A DNA stretch of 64,000 nt. Source: Methylomarinovum caldicuralii (GTDB lineage: Bacteria; Pseudomonadota; Gammaproteobacteria; Methylococcales; Methylothermaceae). Position 1 is the first letter of the stretch, and each line of letters opens with the position of its first letter. Below are positions 1-8,329 of this stretch, piece after piece. The notes under the pieces are model-generated. The model searched no databases and was not told the DNA's origin. It saw only the letters and a program-made list of their open reading frames with translations. The position numbers and the translations under genes were made by a program. The DNA is taken from positions 1,876,990 through 1,940,989 of the forward strand of contig NZ_AP024714.1 in assembly GCF_033126985.1 (NCBI RefSeq). The letters are read 5' to 3'.

Positions 1-536
1 GAAATGGTCGAGACCACCTGGCAACGGCGCAGCAGAAAACGTTCCATCCCCAGCACGGCACGCCCCAGTTTTCCTGGATTCAACATACCCAGACCCAGGG
101 CTGCGTCGATTTCGAAATCCTGAATATGCAACCAACACCGCCCCCGCCCCAGCCGCGCGGCCAGCAAAGCCACCGGCAACGACAGAAAGGCTGGCGCTAT
201 AGCAATCACCCAGTCCGGCCACCAGCGCGACCACCACAACGCCGGCGGCACGCTGCTGGCGGCGAAACTGGCCAGATGAACGATCCGCTTCCAGGCGGAA
301 GGCCGCCCGGGCACCCACAGGGGGCAGCGCCAGACTTCAACCCCCTGCTGGGACTCCCGCCGATAGCGCCAGCCCGAATAGCCTTCACCCACCCGCCAGG
401 AGGGATAATAAGGCGGTGCGGTGATAACCCGCACCTGATGGCCACGCGCCGCCAGCCAGGCAGCCATCTCACCGGAGTAGCGGCCGATGCCGGTGAGTTC
501 AGGGGTGAAATTGAGTCCTAACAGGAGAAGTTTCAC
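1..536 (-). CDS. WcaI-like GT4 glycosyltransferase, N-terminal part (cut by window edge)
   Basis: Reading leftwards from a GTG at 536 the protein begins MKLLLLGLNFTPELTGIGRY and runs open to base 1, about 178 residues. The opening 'GLNFTPELTGIGRYSGEM', the 'VITAPPYYPSW' stretch and a later 'IQDFEIDAALGLGM' are hallmarks of the WcaI family of colanic-acid glycosyltransferases (GT4, GT-B fold N-terminal half, acceptor-binding side). It lies 22 bp downstream of the WcaF-like gene, in the same direction, so it is most likely the next gene of the EPS operon. The sugar and linkage transferred cannot be read from sequence. The C-terminal nucleotide-sugar-binding half is outside the window. Confidence 0.85.
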   Translation of the reverse strand, partial: MKLLLLGLNFTPELTGIGRYSGEMAAWLAARGHQVRVITAPPYYPSWRVGEGYSGWRYRRESQQGVEVWRCPLWVPGRPSAWKRIVHLASFAASSVPPALWWSRWWPDWVIAIAPAFLSLPVALLAARLGRGRCWLHIQDFEIDAALGLGMLNPGKLGRAVLGMERFLLRRCQVVSTI

Positions 537-558
537 TAAACTCGAACGCTGGCAAATT

Positions 559-1125
559 TTAGGTCTGAGATTGCCTCAAGCGCGGCTTTACAGGGCGCGC
601 AGGGCAACCAAAACAGATCATGCCTTCCGGCATCTCTGAAAAAACACTGCTTCGGGCGCCTATCAAAGCGCCTCTGCCAATTTTCACCCCCGGAGCGATA
701 AATACGTCCGTGGCGATCCATGCCTGATCTTCTATTTTGATCTTATTCGCAATCATATCAAATGACACTTTCTTATAATCATGGGTTGCGGAGCAAAGAT
801 ACGAGCGTTGGCTTATAACCACATCCCGGCCGATTTCAATCTCGCCAAGGCTGTAGATTTCAACGTGATCGCCAACCCATGAGCGATCACCGATCTTAAC
901 CTTCCAAGGATAAGTAACTCTTACAGAAGGGCGGATTAGAACCCTGTCCCCAATTTCCGCGCCAAAAAGCCTGAGCAGAAATCTGCGCCACCCGTACATG
1001 AATTGTGGCGACATTGCAAACAGCGTGGATTGCACGATCCACCAGATTTGCACATACCATCCAGGCCTGCCACGAAATCCAGAAGGCAGCCGGAACAATC
1101 CGAGATTCTGAAATTCAGGATGCAT
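559..1125 (-). CDS. WcaF-like hexapeptide-repeat acetyltransferase
   Basis: 188 residues. After an N-terminal hydrophobic helix region, left-handed beta-helix hexapeptide repeats run from about residue 55 to 175 (for example 'IGDRVLIRPSVRV', 'IGDRSWVGDHVEIYSLGEIEIG', 'IAPGVKIGRGALIGARS'), with a catalytic-type histidine in 'CSATHDY'. This is the pattern of the colanic-acid acetyltransferase WcaF, which O-acetylates a sugar residue of the polysaccharide repeat from acetyl-CoA. The IS4-like element ends 14 bp upstream of the ATG, so the native promoter or upstream gene has been separated from it and expression probably depends on the element or on read-through. Exact sugar target unknown. Confidence 0.85.
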   Translation of the reverse strand: MHPEFQNLGLFRLPSGFRGRPGWYVQIWWIVQSTLFAMSPQFMYGWRRFLLRLFGAEIGDRVLIRPSVRVTYPWKVKIGDRSWVGDHVEIYSLGEIEIGRDVVISQRSYLCSATHDYKKVSFDMIANKIKIEDQAWIATDVFIAPGVKIGRGALIGARSSVFSEMPEGMICFGCPARPVKPRLRQSQT

Positions 1126-1139
1126 TACAGTTTTATTCC

Positions 1140-1158
1140 CACCCTATTACCCACATCT
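1140..1158 (+). repeat. left terminal inverted repeat of IS copy 1
   Basis: CACCCTATTACCCACATCT, complementary to 2577-2595 with a single mismatch and identical to the left end of copy 2 at 20823-20841. Confidence 0.9.
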
Positions 1159-1203
1159 CTCGCCCCTGTAGTAAGATATTGATTTCTTTGGATAGGCGTT
1201 GAC

Positions 1204-2558
1204 ATGAGCTGGGCTGAACAAGAATTTTTTCCCTGGCGCTGGGCGATGCCCGCCTGAACCGGCGGCTGTGCCGGGTGATAGAAGCGATGGCAAGCGATCC
1301 GATGGCGAGCGTTCCCAACGTCTGCGGGGGTGGCTGGGCGGAGACCAAGGCGGCCTACCGGCTGCTGGACAATGCCAGGCTGGATTTTCGGGAGGTGTTG
1401 CGGGCCCACAGTGTGCCGACCCTGGAACGGATCCGGCAGCAGTCGCGGGTGCTGTGCCTGCAGGACACCACCGAGCTGGATTATTCCGGGCGGCCGTCGA
1501 TGGCGGGGTTGGGACGGCTGAATTACGAGCAGCGTCAGGGGTTGTACCTGCATCCGACGCTGGTGATCAGTGAGGCGGGCGTGGCCCTGGGGGTGACCGA
1601 CTGCTGGCACTGGGCGCGTTTGCCCAAGGGGGAACCGGACCTGGCCGAAAGCCTGCGTTGGGTGGAAGGTTATGAGCGGGTGGCCGAGATGGCCGCCCTG
1701 GCGCCCGAGACCCGGCTGGTGTATGTCGCCGACCGCGAAGGTGACCTTCGGGCCCTGATCGACCGGGCCGAACAGCTGGGCTTTGCCGCCGATTACCTGA
1801 TCCGGGTGCAGCACGACCGTAAGCTCAATGACCCCCTCGATGGCAAACTGCGGGCCGCGGTCGAAGCCCAGCCGGTGTTGGGGACGATCGCCTTTGACCT
1901 GCCGGCCGGCGGCAACCGCCCGGCCCGGCAGGTCACACAAACAATCCGGCTCGCCCGGGTCGAACTGAAGACCCGAAGCGGCCCGGGTCCCCAAGTCACC
2001 GTCATCCTGGCCCGGGAAGAGGCGCCCCCCGAAGGCCAGGAAGCGGTCGAATGGTGCCTGATCACCAACGAAGAAATCACCACCCTGGAACAGGCCAGAG
2101 CGCGCATCGAATGGTACCGCAAACGGTGGTGGATCGAGGTCTACTTCCGCATCCTCAAAAGCGGCTGCCGCATCGAAGCCCTGCAACTTCGCACCCGGGA
2201 ACGCCTGGAACGGGCCCTGGTGCTGTATCTGATCGTCGCCTGGCGCATCCTGATGCTGATGACGCTCGGGCGGGAACATCCCGAGTGGTGCTGTGAAGTG
2301 GTGTTCTCTGTCGAAGAATGGCAGACCGCCTAGGCCATCCACCATCGCACCCCGCCGCCCGCGACGCCGCCGGATTTGGGCGCCATCGTCCGCATCGTGG
2401 CCGGCTTTGGCGGCTGGCTGGGGCGCAAGAACGATCCCCCACCCGGCCCCAAAGCCCTGTGGCAGGGCATGACCAAACTGAGCGCCTACGTGGAGGCCGT
2501 GACCGCCATCCGGGCGGCTGAGATCAAGTTCCCTCAGAGAAAACGGATAAGACATTGA
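1204..2558 (+). pseudogene. IS4/IS50-type transposase, frameshifted and with a premature stop
   Basis: DDE transposase related to that of Tn5: first Asp in 'LCLQDTTELDYSG', second in 'VYVADREGDL', and the YREK-type signature 'WYRKRWWIEVYFRILKSG' holding the Glu. The ATG at 1204 opens 'MSWAEQEFF', which stops at 1255-1257; the homologous continuation 'LGDARLNRRLCR' is in the -1 frame, with the switch needed near a T6 run at 1225-1230. A GTG at 1275 could start a product lacking about 25 N-terminal residues. The main frame then hits TAG at 2331-2333 where copy 2 has TGG, removing 75 C-terminal residues. Unlikely to be active. Confidence 0.88.
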
Positions 2559-2576
2559 TTCCTATGAGAAGGGGGA

Positions 2577-2595
2577 AGATATGGGTAATAGGGTG
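2577..2595 (-). repeat. right terminal inverted repeat of IS copy 1
   Basis: AGATATGGGTAATAGGGTG; differs by one base from the right end of copy 2 at 22260-22278 (AGATGTGGG...). Confidence 0.9.
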
Positions 2596-2792
2596 ACCAC
2601 TGCCCCCAATGATTCAGAAATGTCAATGGTATTATCCGTGGAAAAGGAATCGACGACAAAGATTTGTCGGGCCAGCCCTTTAACAGAACGAATGCAACGT
2701 TCTATATGAATCGCTTCGTTGATGGTAAGAATGATAACCGTAAGGTCCATCGCCTCTTTGTCGGCACGAGCATGGAGTGTCATTTGTTTCAC
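2596..2792 (-). pseudogene. GT2 glycosyltransferase, 5' fragment truncated by the IS
   Basis: The frame starts at GTG 2792 or, more likely, at an ATG at 2750 giving 'MDLTVIILTINEAIHIERCI'. The following 'QIFVVDSFSTDNT' is the nucleotide-binding DxSSxDxT-type motif of GT2 (GT-A) enzymes. The homology stops at the IS boundary after 'SESLGAVV', about 50 residues in, where a full enzyme would be about 250 residues. The remainder is not found on the other side of the IS (that side is wcaF), so sequence was lost. Its start overlaps the stop of the upstream GT4 gene. Confidence 0.85.
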
Positions 2793-3946
2793 TATTTACA
2801 CGCAATCACACTTTCATACAACGATTTAAATTGCAGGGCAATTTTGGGACAGGCATATTCAGACTCAATCCAGCGCCTGCCGGACTCACCCATTACCGCC
2901 AGTTCCATCTTGGAAATTTTTTGCATGGCTCTGGCTAAAGATTCGGAATCGTTTGGCGCCACCAATCCACACCCTACCTCTTCAACTTTCTCCCAGGCCA
3001 ACCGGTCACTGACAATCACCGGAACCCCATGTACCAAGGCCTCTGCGACCACGATGCAAAAATTTTCGGAATAGGATGGCACCACACACACGTCCGCCTC
3101 AAAAAATGCCTGTGACTTTGCCTCGCCGTCCACATGTCCCATGAACACTGCCCGCTCAGTGATGCCGAGCGTTTGCGCCAGTGCCTTGAGGCGGCGCACA
3201 TAGTCGGCATCCCCCGTACCGTAAATCTTCAGGCTCACATCGGGTCCAAGACGCGCCATGGCCTGCAGCAGGTTCTCCACGCCTTTCACCGGTGCAAGAC
3301 GCCCCAGGTACATCAGTCTTAGACAGCCATCCGGTTTCCAAGCCCGGTCTGGTATTCGAGAGGGCAAGTCGACTCCATTGGGGATGACGGCAAAATTGGC
3401 CTGAGGGAAAAACCTTTTCGATGCCTCACGTTCCTGCTCCGTGGTGACATGGATCGCCACATCATCACGCTCCGCCAGTCTGCGGCAGACGGACAACCAA
3501 GCTTGCTTCACAGCCCGCCAGTACCAGGGCTGGAAATCAAACTGATGGCGGTTAAAATCATGCAACAACGCGCCATGCAGGGACCACACCAGAGGCTTTT
3601 TCAGTAAGCGACAAAGCAATAACGTCGGAATCGTAGGAAAGCTGTAGGTTGCCGTTAGATGCACAGCGTCTGCCCAGCGAATATTCCGCCACAGTCGTAC
3701 GACAAGCCCCGGGGCCACGCTGTCTCCCATCAAGCGCCGGCTGAAAGTAACGGGGTAACCAAATCGCTGGGCTTTATCCGTTTCTTTTGCAGTCAGCCTT
3801 CGGGTTCCCGCAGTATCCGTCGTGAGCACCTGAAGCGAAACATCATGCAATTTCGCCAAGGCGTTGTTCATATTCAGAACACTAAAGATGGGACCGCCGT
3901 AAATAGTAGCAGGGTAGTGGTACGGTACGACATGAAGAATTTTCAA
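2792..3946 (-). CDS. GT4 family glycosyltransferase
   Basis: 384 residues from a TTG start at 3946 (MKILHVVPYHYPATIYGGP), 1 nt after the stop of the amidotransferase gene. An N-terminal GT-B half carries the 'GGPIFSVLNM' acceptor loop; the C-terminal half has 'RLMYLGRLAPVKGVENLL' and the E-x7-E region 'PSYSENFCIVVAEALVHGVPVIVSD', typical of GT4 retaining enzymes that use a nucleotide sugar on the cytoplasmic face. An upstream extension of the same frame reaches 4477 but overlaps the conserved end of the amidotransferase and is not credible. Sugar donor unknown. It is the last intact EPS gene before the IS. Confidence 0.85.
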   Translation of the reverse strand: MKILHVVPYHYPATIYGGPIFSVLNMNNALAKLHDVSLQVLTTDTAGTRRLTAKETDKAQRFGYPVTFSRRLMGDSVAPGLVVRLWRNIRWADAVHLTATYSFPTIPTLLLCRLLKKPLVWSLHGALLHDFNRHQFDFQPWYWRAVKQAWLSVCRRLAERDDVAIHVTTEQEREASKRFFPQANFAVIPNGVDLPSRIPDRAWKPDGCLRLMYLGRLAPVKGVENLLQAMARLGPDVSLKIYGTGDADYVRRLKALAQTLGITERAVFMGHVDGEAKSQAFFEADVCVVPSYSENFCIVVAEALVHGVPVIVSDRLAWEKVEEVGCGLVAPNDSESLARAMQKISKMELAVMGESGRRWIESEYACPKIALQFKSLYESVIACK

Positions 3947-3947
3947 T

Positions 3948-5732
3948 TCAAGCTCCCGGATATCCTGGACATTGCTGGTAAACAAACCGCGCCCACGACC
4001 GCAGCCCCCGTTCGCCGCTGCCGGTCTCCTTGCGCAGCCATTCTCGCACCGGAATCGAGAAGCCAGTCTTGGGACGGTTGACAAGCGCTTCCGGCACCTT
4101 GCCCTTCCACGCGCAGCCGGCCATCGCCTGCTTGTCCAATGGGCTTGGGGTGTGCATGAAAGGGACGACCGCGCGCAGCAGATCGAGGTCCACCAGCGGC
4201 ACACGGATTTCCAGGGAGTGGGCCATGCTGGCCCAGTCGGCATCTCGCAGCAGCATGTTGCGCATGTAACGGCTGCTTTCCAGGGCGGCGACCGCCGGAA
4301 ACGGTGCTGTTTCGGTTGGCAGTTGGCGATCGATCCGGGCGACGGGGTCGAGTTCCCGCCAACCCTGGCGGAGCAGATCCGGATCGAGCACGCCGGGCAG
4401 CTCCCAGGGCATGTACAAACCCCGCCGCAGCAGATAGGCACCGCCGTAGGAATGGCCGTACTCGAACAATCCGGCATATTTAGGGGAAGTGAATCGCCGG
4501 ATGACAGGCAGCGTGACGATTCTGAACGCTTTACCCAACCGGCGGAAAGGGCCGGCCAGACGCCTTATGGCCGGCACATGACGGAAGGACGGATAGCCGC
4601 CCAGCAGTTCATCTCCCCCCAACCCCGAGAGCGCCACTTTCAGGCCGCTTTCCGACGCCGCCTTGCTGACGAAATAGGTGTTGACCCCGTCGATGCTGGG
4701 TTGGTCCATGGCGTTCAGCACCGTTTCGAGTTCGTTCTCGAAATCGCCGCCCCGGACCCAGCGGGTGGTGTGGCTGGCGCCCAGGGAACGGGCCACGCTC
4801 TCCGCCAACGGTGTCTCATCGGCCTGGGTGCCCCGGTATTCCTCGAAACCCAGCGTAAAGGTCCGCAGATCCGCGCTGTGTTGCGAGGCCAGGGCGGCGA
4901 TGGCGGTGGAATCGAGCCCGGCCGAAAGGAACACACCAACAGGCACATCCGCCACGAGGTGGCGGCGAACGCTGTCCTCAAGCGCCTGCGCGAAGCTGTC
5001 CCGTGCTTCCTGCGAGCGCGTGGAAGGTGACGGGTGGATTATTTCACGGACAATGTCGCAAAAGATCGTATGTTGCGGTTTCTCGCCCCGTTGTACCCAT
5101 AACGTGGAACCTGGCGCCAAAGCGCGAATACCTTTGTACAAGGTGAAAGGCTCGGGCACGCAGCCCCAGAGGAAGAAGCCGACATGGCCGGCGGGCTCGG
5201 GGGAAGTATCCACACCACCTGCCGCCAGCAGCGCCTTCACCTGGCTGGCGGCGCGCAGGGTGCGGCCATCGTCGGCATAATACAGGGGCTTGATGCCGTA
5301 GGGATCACGGGCCAGAAGGAGCCCCCGGCGGGTTTCATCCCACAGCGCAAAGGCATACATGCCGCGCAGATGGGTACACATTTCCGTGCCGAATTCGCGG
5401 TACAGATGCAGCAGGACCTCGGTGTCGCTGTCGGAGTAGAAGCGGTGACCGCGCGCTTCCAGATCCCCGCGCAGCTCGCGGTGATTGTAGATCTCGCCAT
5501 TGAAGACGACACGCAGCTTCCCGTCTTCGCTCGCCATGGGCTGGGCGCCCCGTTCGCTGAGATCGATGATCGCCAGGCGGCGGTGACCGAGACCAATGGA
5601 CGCGTCTTGAGACATCCAGATACCTTCGCCATCGGGACCGCGGGGCTGCTGGCGCTGGTTGACCGATTGCAACCAATCATGGGTAACACTAGCCCCATTG
5701 TTGTAGTGAAATAATGCGGCGATTCCGCACAT
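3948..5732 (-). CDS. asparagine-synthase-like glutamine amidotransferase (AsnB family, EPS-linked)
   Basis: 594 residues beginning MCGIAALFHYNN, so that Cys2 is the class II glutaminase nucleophile (the Met at 5783 upstream would bury it and is rejected). Glutaminase-domain motifs 'RGPDGEG', 'LGHRRLAIIDLS' and 'FNGEIYNHRELR' are present; the synthetase domain carries the ATP-pyrophosphatase loop 'GVFLSAGLDSTAIAA' near residue 265 and 'SGLGGDELLGGY'. Members of this family inside polysaccharide clusters are thought to amidate sugar acids or other carbonyl groups rather than make free asparagine. Position between glycosyltransferases supports a role in modifying the EPS. The acceptor cannot be deduced. 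Confidence 0.85.
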   Translation of the reverse strand: MCGIAALFHYNNGASVTHDWLQSVNQRQQPRGPDGEGIWMSQDASIGLGHRRLAIIDLSERGAQPMASEDGKLRVVFNGEIYNHRELRGDLEARGHRFYSDSDTEVLLHLYREFGTEMCTHLRGMYAFALWDETRRGLLLARDPYGIKPLYYADDGRTLRAASQVKALLAAGGVDTSPEPAGHVGFFLWGCVPEPFTLYKGIRALAPGSTLWVQRGEKPQHTIFCDIVREIIHPSPSTRSQEARDSFAQALEDSVRRHLVADVPVGVFLSAGLDSTAIAALASQHSADLRTFTLGFEEYRGTQADETPLAESVARSLGASHTTRWVRGGDFENELETVLNAMDQPSIDGVNTYFVSKAASESGLKVALSGLGGDELLGGYPSFRHVPAIRRLAGPFRRLGKAFRIVTLPVIRRFTSPKYAGLFEYGHSYGGAYLLRRGLYMPWELPGVLDPDLLRQGWRELDPVARIDRQLPTETAPFPAVAALESSRYMRNMLLRDADWASMAHSLEIRVPLVDLDLLRAVVPFMHTPSPLDKQAMAGCAWKGKVPEALVNRPKTGFSIPVREWLRKETGSGERGLRSWARFVYQQCPGYPGA

Positions 5733-5789
5733 CTTAACCTCTTGAATTTTACAAGACGCCAATTCAAAGAATGGCGGTCTCAACCCCCA

Positions 5790-6953
5790 TTAACAGCGCC
5801 GGGCCAGCGCCATACGTGAACATGCTAGAATACATTCGGAGAAACGAGTGATCATTTTCTCCATAGTATATTCTTCCCGGATCATACGAAAGGCCCGATC
5901 ACCCATTTCTGAACAAAGATCCTCCTCAGCAAGCGCTTTCTTCAAAGCTTGAGTCAACGATTGGATCGAGCCTACCTCATAAGTCCATCCATTTATCCCA
6001 ACGCGCAACGCCTCAATCTCCGGCATGTGGTTATTAATATCATTATGGGTCAACACGGGCAATCCGTAGGCGAAGGCGTGCATCAGGCTAAGCCCAATAC
6101 TGCCAGGATAGACAAAAATTCTTGCCGACTTGTACCACCAGACCAGTTTTTTCTCTGATCTTATCTCGCCAACCCATAGAATGCTGTCATTAAGTCCTAA
6201 ATCTTCAGCAAGATTATAATAATATTCCTTATATGGACCATCCCCGATCACTACCAACTGAACATTAAACTCCTTTATTTGCGCCAGTGCTTCAAGCAGT
6301 AGATCCAGCCGAGCTTTCTCACGCAGGACACCACAGAATAGCAAGACATTTTCTCCAAGATCATGTTGACGTTTGAAATCCTGCAGATTACACGGCGTTA
6401 CTTCAGCCAGTGCATTATCTATCTGCGCCAGATCAAGGGTATTTCCCGTAAAGAAAACGCGATTATCAGGGAAGCCGTAATCAATATACAAATCCCTGCC
6501 AGTCCGCGTGTATAACAAGACACAATCCGCAATCATCCGCGTCAGTAGCAAGCGGACAGGATATAACCATTTATTAGTGGTTGCGGACCAGTGATGCCCC
6601 CACCAAATCAGACCTGCACCTAATTGCTTGGCTTTCCAAATCAACGGCCAATTGGAGATAAAATGAAGATCACCACATACAACCAGCACATCACCAGGCT
6701 TTTTAACCTTGATTAAACGAAGATTATCTTGCCACACAAAAGGCGTACCAGGGATGCTTTTAATAGGATTTTTAGGGTAGTAATCCGCTATATTCATAGC
6801 AACGGACCGATCACCCGGGGGCCATTCCGCCGCACACTGAATGCTAAGATCAAGATTATGCAGCCTCGACAAACCTTCAAACAACGGCGCGCGATAATGG
6901 GGCACTATGGGCTGAATAATATCTACCCCAATTTTTTGGTTTTCGCAGATCAT
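5790..6953 (-). CDS. GT4-like glycosyltransferase
   Basis: 387 residues. N-terminal 'VDIIQPIVPHYRAPLFEGL' matches GT4 enzymes of EPS clusters; the C-terminal donor half has 'LLFCGVLREKARLDLLLEAL', 'VVIGDGPYKEYY' and 'ARIFVYPGSIGLSLMHAFAYGLPVLTH', a GT-B donor-binding motif with the usual second Glu position replaced. The stop of the preceding gene overlaps its start by 4 bp. Base composition is markedly more AT-rich than the flanking genes, a sign of recent acquisition together with the two genes upstream. Donor and acceptor unknown. Confidence 0.8.
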   Translation of the reverse strand: MICENQKIGVDIIQPIVPHYRAPLFEGLSRLHNLDLSIQCAAEWPPGDRSVAMNIADYYPKNPIKSIPGTPFVWQDNLRLIKVKKPGDVLVVCGDLHFISNWPLIWKAKQLGAGLIWWGHHWSATTNKWLYPVRLLLTRMIADCVLLYTRTGRDLYIDYGFPDNRVFFTGNTLDLAQIDNALAEVTPCNLQDFKRQHDLGENVLLFCGVLREKARLDLLLEALAQIKEFNVQLVVIGDGPYKEYYYNLAEDLGLNDSILWVGEIRSEKKLVWWYKSARIFVYPGSIGLSLMHAFAYGLPVLTHNDINNHMPEIEALRVGINGWTYEVGSIQSLTQALKKALAEEDLCSEMGDRAFRMIREEYTMEKMITRFSECILACSRMALARRC

Positions 6954-8329
6954 AGAACCCCATCATCTTTAAAAAAGTCGATCACATAAATTTGCCTTGT
7001 GCCCTCGTGTATGGAATCAAATGCCACCGCCTTGCCTTTAGGATGCCAACGAGGGTGAAGGTCGCAATGCAATCCGCTGCGTGTATAGATCAATTTTTTC
7101 TCCCCAAATGATTGGACTATCAATGGCTCAACACCAGGAAGTGCGTTGTTTTGATTCCATTTTCCCCAGTCAGGCGCTTTGGTTATCATCTGATAACGGC
7201 CCAGGTCCACAACATGATCCTCAAACATGTTATAAAGCATAAGCTTACGCCATCCCTCGTTGTCAGGATAAGTATCTATCACCATCCAATGCCGGTCCGC
7301 TGGACAAACCATCGGATGTCCATCTTCTTTAAGAAAACGGGCTCCAACGATTTGAAAATTAGGATTTTCGTTATCCTCAATGGCAAAGAATGCGGCATTG
7401 CCAGACTTTTTATCTGTACCAGGCTTTATAAATTGCTTAAGGATTTTTTTGGCCGTCCTCGCCAAAACATCCCCTCCTGGCAACCAAAATATGGGTAGCT
7501 CACGAAGATTACGAGTGGCTTCGTCAATACGACCCCAAATCAGGATACGACCGTCATCCAGCCAGTCGAAATGACTGAGAAAACCCTTTGCTAGAACGCG
7601 AAGATCATCACCGTCAACCCCTACAGTCATGAGGCGTGTAGTGAGTCCCCCATCCGGCAAAAGATAGCGATGTAAAAATGCCAGTCTATTACCAGAGGGA
7701 CTGAGCGACAAATGAGTCAGATAATGATGACGTCCTCCCTGCCTAGAACTTGGCGCACCTATTCTAGCGCACTCCAAGATAGAAACCAGCAACTCATATT
7801 TGTTAGTACGTATATCCCCCTTATATATGCCACAATCATTTGGAATGTTTTCTGAGCTTGTATGATCGTCAACGCCTACATAACCATACCCGCCCAAGCG
7901 ATGCAGGCGGCTATAATTAACAAAAAACCCATGATGCCCTTGGTTATCCAAACAATGTATTGGGAAATCCAAGACATTGATAACCTTTCTATCTCTTGCA
8001 TCAACAACATTAGCACCCCAATGATCTTGTCTTCTGATGTTGCAGACGAAAAGATCAGATGAACCAATCCACTGTTGGCGAGCCCCCTGGGGATAATTAA
8101 ATGCCGAAGTAACATGAATTGGAATAAATTCACGCTCAGGATACAAAATAACTCCTGAGTCAGCCTTTTGATCTGGTAGCGGCGGGTGATCAATACTATC
8201 CACACGCAAGGCCAGCATCATATCCCCGGCATGATTCCACTGAGGCAGGTCATGAAAACCAAAAAAATGATGAGCCGGTGGATTGGTAACTAAACTGGAT
8301 TTATAAATTTTATTCTCAATTTTCATCAT
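6950..8329 (-). CDS. uncharacterised beta-propeller-like protein in EPS cluster
   Basis: About 459 residues (ATG at 8329; a second ATG follows directly). Repeated short motifs with Trp/Asp-Gly turns, such as 'HLSLSPSGNRLAFLHRYL', 'SHFDWLDDGRILIWGRID' and 'LHPRWHPKGKAVAFDSIH', recall TolB/WD-type beta-propeller blades; the last two are classic 'SPDG...IAF' blade edges. No signal peptide or membrane segment is seen, so it is probably cytoplasmic. It overlaps both neighbours (14 bp with the GT2 gene upstream, 4 bp with the GT4 downstream) and shares their low GC. I do not recognise a named family; a polysaccharide-binding, lyase-like or regulatory role is only a guess. Confidence 0.7.
   Translation of the reverse strand: MMKIENKIYKSSLVTNPPAHHFFGFHDLPQWNHAGDMMLALRVDSIDHPPLPDQKADSGVILYPEREFIPIHVTSAFNYPQGARQQWIGSSDLFVCNIRRQDHWGANVVDARDRKVINVLDFPIHCLDNQGHHGFFVNYSRLHRLGGYGYVGVDDHTSSENIPNDCGIYKGDIRTNKYELLVSILECARIGAPSSRQGGRHHYLTHLSLSPSGNRLAFLHRYLLPDGGLTTRLMTVGVDGDDLRVLAKGFLSHFDWLDDGRILIWGRIDEATRNLRELPIFWLPGGDVLARTAKKILKQFIKPGTDKKSGNAAFFAIEDNENPNFQIVGARFLKEDGHPMVCPADRHWMVIDTYPDNEGWRKLMLYNMFEDHVVDLGRYQMITKAPDWGKWNQNNALPGVEPLIVQSFGEKKLIYTRSGLHCDLHPRWHPKGKAVAFDSIHEGTRQIYVIDFFKDDGVL

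Larger units (their letters stand above)
1140..2595 (+). mobile_element. IS4-family (IS50/Tn5-like) insertion sequence, copy 1
   Basis: 1456-bp element bounded by 19-bp terminal inverted repeats (1140-1158 CACCCTATTACCCACATCT; 2577-2595, reverse complement CACCCTATTACCCATATCT, one mismatch). The 19-bp end length is as in Tn5. A second copy of identical length lies at 20823-22278, so the ends are confirmed by comparison. The 9 bp on either side (TTTTATTCC and ACCACTGCC) do not match, so no target duplication is visible, which suggests recombination or deletion after insertion. It separates wcaF from a truncated GT2 gene. Its transposase gene carries both a frameshift and a nonsense codon. Confidence 0.92.

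Noticed and set aside
1125-2555. 476-codon leftward frame across IS copy 1 (and its twin at 20805-22238)
   Set aside because: Antisense to the transposase; it extends across both terminal repeats and has no family features.
1131-2604. 9-bp target duplication of the IS4-like copy
   Set aside because: TTTTATTCC and ACCACTGCC do not match, nor do cross-comparisons with the flanks of copy 2.
3947-4477. N-terminal extension of the GT4 gene to 4477
   Set aside because: It lies out of frame over the conserved synthetase domain of the amidotransferase; homology begins only at MKILHVV.
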